Position numbers and translations under genes: made by a program. Below the pieces are notes generated by a model. The model was not told where the DNA came from. It saw nothing but the letters and a program-made list of their open reading frames with translations, and did no database searches. Shown one piece after another: positions 49,396-60,627 of a DNA stretch of 64,000 bases (position 1 is the stretch's first letter; every line of letters begins with the position of its first letter). This DNA is from Setophaga petechia (Eukaryota > Chordata > Aves > Passeriformes > Parulidae): positions 11,587,258 through 11,651,257 of the forward strand of contig JANCRA010000014.1 in assembly GCA_024362935.1 (NCBI GenBank), given 5' to 3'.

Positions 49396-51130
49396 GAAGT
49401 GGCTCTTAAGATTTGCTTTCTTAGCTCCTGATGGAAATAGTCTCTTCTACAATGCTCTGGTGACAGGAGGGGATGGGAATTGTCTGCTCCACAGGTAACT
49501 GTAGCCAAAGGAAATTGAACAGATATGCAAAACATTCCAGTCTGGCAATTCAGCTTCATTCTACTTTTTGTTCATTAAAATGTCGTTTACTCTACCCATT
49601 CTACCTGCTCCTTAGAATGATCTCGGTTTGGAAAGGGCAGATTAAAGTTCATAAAGATGGCAACTTTAAAATATACTTTTAAGATCATTTAGTTGTCTTT
49701 TTCTGTAAAGCATTGCATTTCCATTGAATTTGATTTGTGAGATCATTCTTTCCTGGCTGTTGCTAGGACAACAAAAGCAGTATTGTACTTCAGTATAAAT
49801 AGTACATTGTATCTATTAGCCTTCAGAAATACTGCTAACATAATCAATATCAAATATATTGAATATGTTAGATTTTTAAATTACATTTACAGTGGAAAAC
49901 AATTTTATTTTCAATATACTTTAGCATCTGTGTGGCTCTGTATTGATTTTCATTTCAACTCTTGTGTTCTGGTGTCTGGCTTGGACATGATATTGGTGTT
50001 CCCTCTGGAAATCCAGCTTTTCTGTGTGAGAGGAGTCATGCTAAATGGACATAACTTATGACTTAGAAGAACAGTTACTATTTGACTGCATTTGGAAATC
50101 CAAAAGATTTGGAAGAATTTCTACTGTAGCTATTTAAACCTTCTCCAAGATGTGCTTTGAATGAAATTATTCTACTCCTGAGAAAATGGCTGCAAGTGAA
50201 TCTGCCAGGGACCAGGAGCTTCCCGTGGCATGCCCTGCAAAAACAGGTTCTGCTGGTCTCCCTTGAGCTTGAGATCAGCCAGCACCCAGCTGGATGGGAG
50301 GGAACTACAGAGAGGCTCATTTGAGTCTGAGCTCTTTCAGATACAGTAAATAAAGAAAGCTCTTCAAAACATATGGACAGTATTCAAATCCAGGTGCTTT
50401 GAAAACTGTTTAAATTGAGGGGCTGCTCAGGTTAGGGTGCCTAGCAGTAATTCTGTTTTTGCAGCATTATTGTATCATAACCATCATATCATCATGGGTG
50501 AGTTAACATCTAGACTGAGTGGCAGGTGGTAGTTTCATGTCCCTTAATTGTATCTTCTAGGATTTAAAAACAATTGACAGATATATATGACAGAATGCTA
50601 GTCCATGTGGAAATAAAATTATTCCATACTCCATTTTTATTTTTTTGGGATGTTTAATAACCATGCCACTTCTGCATAGCTTGGGCATAGAATCCTACTG
50701 TACCATAGGCAGTGTTGTTGTCCTACTGCTCTCATGGCTAATAAATACATAATATAGAGATCCCTGGCTCTCATGGAGAGAGGATTTTAAACACCTGCTA
50801 AGAACTATGACATGCACTTACTCAGGGCTGAATATATGAACATGGACAAAACATTTAATCAAGCCCCTCCTCTTTGCTAGAGACCCAACCAAATCCTAAG
50901 CCCTCTAAGAGAGTTTCTACCTCAAAGTTTTCCAGCTGAAGGGCACATTATTAATTTTTCTAAAAGATATGGGTCAAGAGGAATCAAATATTTTTCATTG
51001 TAGACATTAAATTTCACATGCTTCCTACCACCCATATGTGATATCATACATTGCTTCGTGTATGGGCACTTAATGACAATATTTTAATTTTTGGCTTGTG
51101 CAGTATTTGATAACCTCTCAAAGTACAATT
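49396..51130. other. AT-rich non-coding stretch
   Basis: Contains an RFX X-box-like word, GTTGCTAGGACAAC, at 49759-49772. No gene or mobile element is recognised. Confidence 0.5.
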
Positions 51131-51227
51131 GTTATTGTTTGGGGATTTTTTTTATTTTTTTTTCATTTGGAGTTTTTTTTGGTTGGAGTTTTTTGTTTTG
51201 TTTCTTTTTTTTCTGGGGGGGGGGGGG
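51131..51227 (+). repeat. T/G-rich low-complexity tract ending in poly-G
   Basis: Alternating T runs and short G groups, ending with 13 consecutive G at 51215-51227. It is the longest G run in the window and a possible weak spot for sequencing or assembly. Confidence 0.85.
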
Positions 51228-54200
51228 TAGGGTTACTTCTGGGATTTTGTTTTAAATCCATGACAAAGGAAACAGAAGTTTTATAGTTTAGTGTTTTCTC
51301 AGTCAGGTGTTTAGAGATGCTGATTGCTCTCAACTTTTACTAAATGCAGTGGGAATTGTCTCAATGCATACCAGGATCAAGCCATGAAACCATTATGTAA
51401 AATACTTTAATTGAAAGTGTTGTGTTGGCTTCTCAAAGGAACCTAAATGCTATAAAAATTCAGAGGAGTGTGGGCATCTAGATTCTTTTCACTCTGTTCA
51501 AGATCTCGGCCAATGTTCTCTAAATAAATTAGAATTTTACTTGTTTCTGACCAAAATAATAATTTTTCCATTTCTCAATGGTTATATAATAGTAATTTCT
51601 CTGCTTTTGTGTGCTAGTGTGCCCAGGCCAATAATGGATTCTTTGATGCAGCTGTCTTGAATTCCATTTACTGTTTTTGGCTGTAGTTTCAGTCCTTTGT
51701 AGAACACAATGTAGGGAACCTATCTTAAATTTTTATTCTGATAATGTATATTATTTTTAAACAGAAAAGACACCTCTTTTATTTGCACATAGTTTGGCAT
51801 TCATTTTAATCCCTAATTTTTCAGTAAGACTGATGATAAGAAAATTTTTTTTTTCCCTGGTGTTGTATTGTCATTTACAGAAGAGCTACTGGGGACATTG
51901 TGTTCTGTTTGACTTAAAAAACCCAGCAAACAAAAAACCCCCTGTCAGGTTCATAGAAGCTCATAATGACTCATAAGAATCCTTGTGGAAAACAACCAGG
52001 TAGATTTTTATGAAGATATCCAGTGGGATTTTATTTTTCTGGAGGCTTCAAGTCTGCAGTGTGTGTGTGAAATGTGTTTAAAATAGACTCATAGCTATGT
52101 TTCCTTCATCACTGATGAAACCCAGGGTTTTTTCATGATAGACTAGCACAGGTTGAAATAAGGACTCTATGTGTGAGTAAATGTAACTTTGTATTACAAT
52201 GCTAGTTAATTTAAATATAAATCTAAACATGTATTGTTCTCTTTTCTGCGGAATGAAATGTCTTCCCCTATAGTATTGCAATTTATTGTTATTTCAATCT
52301 TATTGAACCTTTTGAGCTCTTTTCATGTTTTGAAGCCAGGAGAAATTCATGAACCTTTTTTCTTTGCATAGTTATTATTTCATATTACTTGTGCAGTCAG
52401 TTCATTTTTTCTCTGATGTCCTTGTTTATAAAAGACATGTGTAAGCATCATCTCTATATAAAGCTGGATTGGCAGGAAGAAGAAATTAGATTCTCCCATT
52501 GATCTTTCTTTTCACATATTCTCTCTGTTTCCATTCTGTTTGCTCTCTAATGCATTTTGCCTCCTGGTCCTTCCTTTGAGTTTATATTTTCTTGCAGTCT
52601 GCTCTTCTTTAAAAAGTTTTGAATTCTAAAGAGCAGTTTCTGAATCTACAATTTAAATGGGTTTTGTCTAGTGCATTTATGGGGCTTCAGGAACATGCAA
52701 ACACTGTCAAATGCTGAAGCATTTGTGTCTAAGCACAGGAGCCACTGACAGATTTTTCTGGTTGCAGCAAGTGGAACTAAGACACAGCAAGGCTCCAGCC
52801 ACCTGATTTGTTTCATGCCTACAGTCTGAGTGGCTTGATGAAGTAGAACAGTTTTAAATACTTCAGGAGCTAGGACTGCAGGCATTAAAAAAATCTAGCA
52901 TTGTACTATAGTAACATAATGTGCTGTTTCTTTCCTGGACAGCACAGAAATAGTGGCTGTTGTGTTTTTCAGTTCCCCATTTTATTGGGTGCAAGTCCTC
53001 AACTGGCATAAACCATCTTTGTTCTTCCAAGTTTTAACCAGACTCAGGAAAGGAACCAAATATAACATGGTTATTAACATTCCTGCTGTGGGGGAGGTGG
53101 TGTAAATCAGTATGATTCTGCAGCTGGTTTCATGGAACCAATTTGCACCATTTTTTATGGTAGATATAAAACCAGGGAAGTTTTGGAATAAATCTTACCA
53201 AGCCAGATGACAATCTGAGTGTTGAGAAACAATGGCTTTTTAGCCAAGTCTTTGTTTTGAGTTTGATTCTTTTTCTTCTGTAAACGTGTATCCTTAACTG
53301 TACACCTGAAAATGTTTCCAGTAGCCATTGAGACAATAGTAGCTATACTTTGATTTTTACAGTCAGAACATCTCTACTTGCTCTGCATTATAGAGCATAA
53401 AAAGATTTGTAACAATGAGTAGTGTTATTTGAGCATTTCTTGTGAAATCATTTGAGCTGGTCTTCCATTGATAGAGTCAAATCTGGCATGAAATTAAATC
53501 CAATTCAAGAACCTCATGAATAGCAAGGGAATGTCTGGCCACTAAAGTCCTCGCAATTACCTTGTGGTCTTTATAGGATGGGTGTCCTGAAAACCAAAGT
53601 GACAAATCTGTCTGTGTTTGAGTGGTCATCTATGCCTCAGTAAGCAGACTTTAAAGACAGGTTCTAAAAGCCAGAGGCACTCAGATAGACTCCATTAGAA
53701 AACCATTCCATTTCCCTTCATGGTCGGAAGATTTACTATCTTAGGGGCTTTTGCTCCCCAGTCAATAGTAGTGTTTGATAAAGGGGAGGGAGAAGAAAAA
53801 AAGGTGGGGGGGGATGCAACTTGGATTCCTAGTACAAAGACTCTGTATGTAATATATTTAACTGTCAAGAACCTTTTCTTGTGAGTAATGTGCAAGCTTG
53901 CAAGTAAGAGAACTGAAGTTGTCAAGAGTTCTTGTAGTGAGGGCGTTGCAAGAGATGCATCTGTGACAGGTGGTATTGTCAGGGTCTCCAAACTACATTT
54001 TCCTTAAATTTGTGTGAGTGTTGGTTCATTTATATTTCATTTTTATGCTACTTTTATTTTGTTTACTGGATTTTTGAAACAAAAGAACAGAATAACCTAT
54101 TCCAAGACCTGGACAAAATGTAATGTTCCTGTGGACAGACAGCAGGATCCCACAGAAACCTGGGGACCACCAGTGGAAATATGGTGTTCATGTAAATAGA

Positions 54201-55230
54201 TACAAGGTGAAAGGAGTGAGGATCCTCACACTGTACTGTCACAAAATCTCCCAGATGCATCAGTCAGTGTAATGGCCAAATTCAATCCCTTTTTCCTCAT
54301 TTTGTGTTCATTCCCCAAATGTAGAACATAACACTTCTGAAGCCCTCTGGTCTGTCATTTTCACAGTGAGATTGGAATTTGGCAGATAAAATATAACAAG
54401 CAAGCTTCATCCTACTATGTGCATTTTCTCCAAAAGCTGGGCTGGGCACGTAGCAAACCCTTTCTGTGTAGAGTTTCTTCTTTAATCCTCTATACCCACA
54501 TCTCTCTCCAGACCTCTGAGAGCCTGAAGGCTGCTGTTTGGGGCTATGCTCTTTGGTAATGCAGCAATAAAAATGCTTCTAATACCTGAGATAAATGCCT
54601 CGCTCCAAATTTCAATATCTCAAAAAGAGCCTGGTATTCTGTATGTGGACACTCACAGCTGCACTCTGACATTGGGTGTTGAGCTCTGCACTGTGGATAA
54701 TGCAGACAAAATAGTCTCCAGGTGCTTTGCTGGCTTTGCTCAGGTTCAGCCTATGGAGCTGTGTTTCAGTCTTGATGCAAACTGCATTATAAACACTCTG
54801 TGCTTCTGCTGACAGCAGAGAAACCACTCTGGGATAAACGCCGGCATTAGCGCAAAATGTCTCTAAAGAATTCAAGTATTTCATCAAAAGATTTATCTTT
54901 TGGTTTCTGTGGTTGTTTAAGGCTGTGCAATGACCCATAGGCAGAAGCTATGTGATGGATAGTCCATCAGTATTTCATATCACCCCAGCAGCCACCCTCT
55001 AGAAAGGGAAACTGGAATTAAAAGTTTAATATTTGTTAAAAGCTGACACTTTTGTAGCCTCAGAGTTCCAGTTCCTGAGGGAGAAGAAAAAAGTTGATTT
55101 ACAGGATATATTTTAGGGTTGTGACTTGAAAAGCATATTTTATTTGCTTTGTTTCCTTTCTGAAAAATCTCAGTCCAGGAGAGAGTTGGTGCTACTCTAA
55201 GCCAGGCAGTCCATTGAAGTCAAGGCAATA
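51228..55230. other. AT-rich non-coding stretch
   Basis: No supportable gene. Open frames of up to 108 codons (54612-54938 minus) overlap others on the opposite strand and show no motif. A purine-rich patch with GGTGGGGGGGG lies at about 53785-53814. Confidence 0.55.
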
Positions 55231-55234
55231 TTTT

Positions 55235-55420
55235 AACTCTTCAGCTGCAAGCCTCTCCCTTAGTCCTTAATTAGTTAATGACTGAGATTAGATAGGCTGG
55301 TCAATGATTGCAAGCGAGGTGGAAGCACAGTTTATGTTTGTATTTCAGTCAATGTCTGCATTAATGTGTTAATTTATTGCTGCTGGCACTACAGATAAAC
55401 TTGTGTAGGATCTTATATAA
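55235..55420. promoter_or_regulatory. Possible conserved non-coding element
   Basis: Dense homeodomain-type cores (CCTTAATTAGTTAATGAC near 55265, GTTAATTTATTG near 55367) and GATTAGATAGG, with high word diversity and no homopolymers. Function is inferred from motif density only. Confidence 0.25.
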
Positions 55421-56980
55421 GCACTGAAATTGCCTGAGAGAAACTGAAACCAGAAAATGGTCCCTAACCAGGTAATAACTCCCACTCTTCAAATCTCCTC
55501 ATGAAGGACTGAGTCTTCACACTTCCCAAACAGTTAAACAGGGTCCTTCTGCAACAAAGAGAAAACAAATTCCCAGCCAGCCTAAGTCTATTGAAATCAA
55601 TTAAATACTAGCAGCAGAATAATTTGCTCTATTTTAAAATTATGCTTTGTATTCCAGACCCCTTTTTCATTTGATATAGTGAAAAGGCAAGATAATTTCT
55701 TCAGCTGATTAAAGCATGAGTCTACTATTGCTTCTTGTTCTTAAATCCTTGATAGCTTTTGTTCAGCCTAATAGAATTATTCTTTACACTCTATTGATGC
55801 TTAATATTTATTAGCAACTGCATTTTATAATATGAACATCCATCTTGATCTTATTTATAAATCAAAGCCCATAAAAGAAAATATCATTATAGCAATATCA
55901 AGATTAGAATCACACCCTGTATGTGTTAGTAATGTTTCATTAGAGACCAGAAGTTGTAAGTAGTATTTTTCAGTGGCAACTGGTGTGACACAGTGGGATT
56001 ATATTTTCAAGAATTCCTATCAGGGACTTTGGATAGAATGATATGAAAATGCTTCATTATTATGTTACTGCTTAAGACTGCTGCATATTTAGAATTCTCA
56101 AATAAATTTGTCATATTTTAGTATTGGCAAATTTATTGCAGTATTACACTGACTTTTCTGTTATATATAAAGCATAAAAATTTAATCATGGTTGACTAAT
56201 TAAATATGTGTTAAAACAGAGAACTATGGGATTATGTTATTTAAAAATAAATATGATTATACAGTACACTTATTTCTATGAAAATATAGCCAATGGACAA
56301 TAGAAAATGGTGGAAAAATGCTTGTTATAGGTGTTGTTAAATCAAACAATTTAGCAGAGATGAACTGAGTTCTGCAACCTTTTTTCTAAATCCTTTTTTT
56401 TTGTTACTCCTTGACTAACCCCACTGATTTCAATAAAGATCACTTGCAAGTTAAGTTTGATAGTGTAAAAAAGGGTACCAGAACCTTTGTCAGGGGGAAG
56501 TGGTAACTACTCTTACAAGAAGTAATTCTACATTTCATGAGATTTACTACATATTATTCTTTATTTCTTCCTATTCATACTCTCCTTCTTTCCAATAGAA
56601 AGGTCACTGTCTCTCATTTTGATTTGATTCCAGGGAAATTGAGAGAATTGTCAGTCATGTTAAGTGGCCAGGAAAAACACAACATTTCTAGGGTGTCTCA
56701 AAAGAAAATACCCAATCACATCTATTGCAAAAGCTGCAGGTGGGATCATGAACACCAACATTATCATCACACTAGAACTGATAGCAGCCAAAGCTCACCC
56801 TAGAATCATAACTGCTTTTCATCTCACCTGGGCTGGTACTCTCTTAAAAATATAAGTTTTATCTTAAATTACTTCTTTGTCAGAAGGAAGATTAATGGAG
56901 GAAGAAAATGGAAAGAATTTGGCAAAAAAATATTGAGGCTGAAAAGTTCCTGGAGTTTGACTGTGAGGTCTCCCAGTTGC
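55421..56980. other. AT-rich non-coding stretch
   Basis: Very AT-rich between about 55780 and 56300, with many TTTATTA and AAATTTA words. No gene, RNA or mobile element is recognised. Confidence 0.55.
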
Positions 56981-56984
56981 TGAG

Positions 56985-57135
56985 GATGAGGCTTTGTGTG
57001 GGCACAGGGGGAGCAGAGAGCACTGCTGGTGTCTCCAGAGGAGCCAGGTCCCCAGGAATGCAGAGCTTCACATCACCTCTCTGTGGGGGCTGTGTCCTGC
57101 CTGGTGACATGGCAGAGTCACAGATCCAGGCTCTG
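56985..57135. other. GC-rich block
   Basis: About 150 bp with GGCACAGGGGGAGC, CCAGGTCCCCAGG and GTGGGGGCTGTG words. Plus-strand frames of 113 and 130 codons (56908-57249, 56996-57388) cross it in different phases, which argues for composition, not coding. Its origin is unknown. Confidence 0.4.
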
Positions 57136-59360
57136 TCATTCTGCTTTTTATTTGGAGCAGCATTTCATTGCTCTCTGGTACTCAGTATGGGAGAGGAGTG
57201 GAGCAAAACCAAGCAACACAACCCAAAATATTTCAAAGTTCAGCCATAGTCCTTTTTACCAAAAAATTCAAAACCAAAAAGTGGCTCTGAGGATGCTTAC
57301 AGGCGTTTTCTTTGCCCATTACTCCAGGCTCAAAGTTGCATCTCCTCACAATAATCTTGCAGGTAAGAGTTTCACAAATGTCTTCTAAATTTTTGGTATT
57401 TCAATTTAAATGGCTACAATGAAATTTAGGTTTTCACTTCTTTAGTGCCATCTCCATATTTTTATATAATCTGTAATATTAGATCATCATCTGTCAGCTG
57501 AGTTGCAGTAAACTGAGTGAAAAGAAGATCCATATCAATAGCAATTTAACTGTAACCCATGAATCTTAAAATAAAATTCCTGGGAAGTGTTAAGGGTTGT
57601 CTGCTGTCTCCTGAAAAAGATTTGAAATGAATCCTCCTATTATCTTCTTTGGCTAAGAAAAACAAGGGAAAAGATAGTGGAATGGGTAAAAATAGGATTA
57701 CTTACTGCCCTTTTTGAAGGGGACAGTTGGATCCAGTGTTTTCTGTTACACTAATGATTTGTTTGCCAAGGAAAGGCACAGAGTGGGTTGGGACAGGACC
57801 TGCTTTCTGGGGAGGTGGGAGAGCCCCAGCAGGCACCTACCCCACCCTGACCTTGCTGGCATGGCTGAAATCCCAGTGGATAAAACAGGATCATCCCAGA
57901 GTGTGAGCCTCGTTGGAGGTGATACTTCAGCAATAATGATGAGACAGTCCCCAGAAATTATAATTGAAAAATGGGATGTATTTTGAATTGTAGAATATTT
58001 GAGAGAAAAGAAGTTACAGAGAGTGGAATATTGTCCCTGAGAGACAAGAGAAAAATGCAGATTTTACTTCATAAAATTCTCTGAACTTAAACTCAGGCAT
58101 AGAGTCCTGTAAAGTCCAGTGGGAATAATTTTCTTCTTTTCACTTGTCTGATATTTTTCTTTCAAAGATTTTTTTTTTCAAATTTCTTTCAGAGACATTG
58201 CAGAACCAACTCATGTCTCTATACCTCTGTGTGACATTGATTTTCTTCCTTAATGAATTACATGGGATTTCTAGCTGATTCATTCCTGTACTACCATTGT
58301 CCCTGGGTTTCTTCTTGAAATTTTTCAAGGGAAAGGCACAATCCACAGCCTGATTACAACTGGGGTTAATGCTAGAGACCTGTCACACGTATTTTAATTA
58401 GGAGCAAACACAAATTAATTTCCAGGATAAAATACTGATATATCTTACCATAGGTCTTTAGGGGGTCAATAGTTTCATACTTTCCCAGAAATGAGTCCTG
58501 CTAATGTTAACATTGATTAAAACACTAAAGATAATACTTTTCAGATTATGGTATATGTCATAGTCTTTCTTCTGGCAAGATGATGCATTTAGTTGCTGGC
58601 TGCAGAGATAATTACCTTATGGATATTACCTTATGGGTATTATGGAGAATAACTGATTTCTACCATGGGGATGTGTATCTGTGCACATGGAGCACTGTAT
58701 ATCTTGTTGGTACAAAGAAATAGGAATTTTTGTGTGTGCCCATAGACATATATGTGAAAAGAGAGAGGCAGATTGATTCTTCCATCAGAAAATGTTTAGC
58801 TATTGACAGAAGCATGTTGCTTTTACACCAACTGACCTACATGAATGAAACCAGTGCCTAAGGGTCCAAACCAACAGGCATGAAGGTGAAAATGAAGATG
58901 TCTAATTGGGGTATGTGCAGCAGAGGATATGGTATCTAGTAAAACCTGATTGTAATATTAAATCAGTTGTCCTTGAGACATGCTCTGAGAGCTTACAAAA
59001 CACAGTTAGGATAATTTTGTTGCAACATGTGAATATTTAGCACCTAGCAAGACTAGATATTTTTATCATATTTGATCTTTTATTTTGTTAATCTGTGTTT
59101 GATTCTGGTTTAACTACGAGCTGTTGATTCTAATACTAGTTTCAGCTTGAAATTTATATTTTTGGAGGGTTTACTGTGGTTAAAGTTCTGTGCACACAAA
59201 TCTTTCTTCACTTTTTTCATCGATATCCAATCAAATATATTGTCTCTCCCTATATCTTTTAATTGGTTGTCTTATTCTCAAAGCAGCCTGTCTATCAGAA
59301 AGTACAATATAACATAGGTAGCTATAGATTGCAGGCAGGACAAAGTCTTCTGGTGGTTCC
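57136..59360. other. AT-rich non-coding stretch
   Basis: Includes a small GC-richer patch at about 57775-57850 and a 14-bp tandem duplication (ATTACCTTATGG-T) at 58611-58638. No gene or mobile element is recognised. Confidence 0.5.
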
Positions 59361-59374
59361 CCTTGCCACGTAGT

Positions 59375-59590
59375 CTCTTTTCCTCTTCTTGGCCCAGCTC
59401 AGTTCCCACCAAGGAGAGGAACTCCAGGGATCTCTCATCAGCTCCAGCAGGATCCCTGAGACATGGCCAGCCCCAAGAGAGAGGGAGAGGGGAGGTGACC
59501 TCCCCCTCCAAACCAGACCAGAGCCTTGTGTGGGGATTAGAACAAATGGCAGTGCAGTCTGAGGGGCAGTGACCTCTGGAACACCCCATG
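59375..59590. other. GC-rich block
   Basis: About 210 bp, purine/pyrimidine-skewed, with an inverted repeat GGGGAGGT-G-ACCTCCCC at 59489-59505. A 69-codon plus frame and a 103-codon minus frame overlap here without motifs. Confidence 0.45.
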
Positions 59591-60100
59591 GTTGTGAAGA
59601 TAGATAGGGGATTGAGTGGTAATTCTTCCTGGTAATTCCATGCTGGGTTTTTATAGAGAAAAGTTCATTTGTTGAGCACTTATTTAGGGGGTTTGGAGAA
59701 TTGGCAGATAACTACAGACCTTCAGTGTCAGAGAACCTCCAAAGCAATTAGTGTAAAGCACATCTGTCTCAATTATCTCCTGAGATCATGTGGTATCACA
59801 TGGGCATATGGGCAAGAAATAATTCTTTCAGGGTTCCTATAAAACATGAGTAGTATTAAGAAAGGACATTCGTTTGACCTAAGAAGGAAATTCTTCTGTA
59901 GGTGATGTGAGAGGTTATGCTCATAGGTAATGCTTGCAGCATGGCAATTACAGATGCTTAGGAGCTAATTTATTGAAACTAGTGGAAAAGGGGTCACTTC
60001 ATTAATCTTACAATGAAAAAAAAATTTAGGGGAAGAGCTGATGAAATTTTCAAATCGCATTTTTTTATATTTTACTTAATAAAAAAAATTGTTGCACTTT
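59591..60100. other. AT-rich non-coding stretch
   Basis: No feature is recognised. It ends in A- and T-rich runs at 60016-60088. Confidence 0.5.
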
Positions 60101-60300
60101 TGAGACCGTGGGGGTGCATTGGGAGCCAGCTCCTCCCTGGGGACCTGGAGCTGTGGGGGTGGCATGAGCTGTCCTGCTGCCCCAGCAAGGGAGCAGCCCA
60201 GGCTGGGGATGGGGGCAGCCCCCTGGGAATGGCACAAGGCCAGGTCAGGGTCAGCCCCAGTGAGGCTAAGAAGGGTCAGACAGAGCACCAGGTGAGTGAG
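60101..60300 (+). other. GC-rich block ending in a consensus splice donor
   Basis: About 190 bp with GTGGGGGTG, GGGATGGGGGCAGCCCCC and CCAGGTCAGGGTCAGCCCC words. At 60289-60297 it reads CAGGTGAGT, the full vertebrate 5' splice-site consensus. A plus-strand frame is open through the whole block (60013-60315), but its translation has no motif. A possible acceptor upstream (a TTGTTGCACTTTTGAG context near 60089-60104) is weak. It could be an exon of a non-coding RNA or an unrecognised transcript, or a cryptic site in another GC-rich block. Confidence 0.3.
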
Positions 60301-60490
60301 GTCATGACTAGGTAATACAGAAAATAATATCATGGTGCTGTGCTTGCAATGATTTGTCAATATTTTTAGCCATTCTAAAAGCTACTCAAGTAGCTTAATA
60401 GTATCCCATCAGATTCATTATGAAATATATCTTTTCTTTATTATAGCCTCTTCCTGCTGGTACCCTGTGTAGTTGATAACACCCTATGTC
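60301..60490. other. Spacer between GC block and microsatellite
   Basis: No recognised feature in this short AT-rich interval. Confidence 0.5.
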
Positions 60491-60491
60491 A

Positions 60492-60522
<31 letters not shown>

Positions 60523-60627
60523 GTATATATATATGTGTGTGTGTATATGTATATATATATATATATTATATGTAGTATATGTATATATGTAAATATATAT
60601 ATATATATATAGATATATATATATATT
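60491..60627 (+). repeat. Compound (TG)n/(TA)n microsatellite
   Basis: A 137-base array that begins with ATGTGTGTG repeats, changes to TATA repeats, returns to TGTG (60535-60543) and then runs as interrupted TA repeats to 60627. Alternating purine-pyrimidine DNA of this kind can adopt Z-form or cruciform structures and mutates quickly in length. A smaller (CA)n run follows at 60727-60739. Confidence 0.95.

Noticed and set aside
59489..59505. GGGGAGGTGACCTCCCC as a nuclear-receptor palindrome
   Set aside because: The half-sites lack the full AGGTCA sequence and spacing of known response elements.
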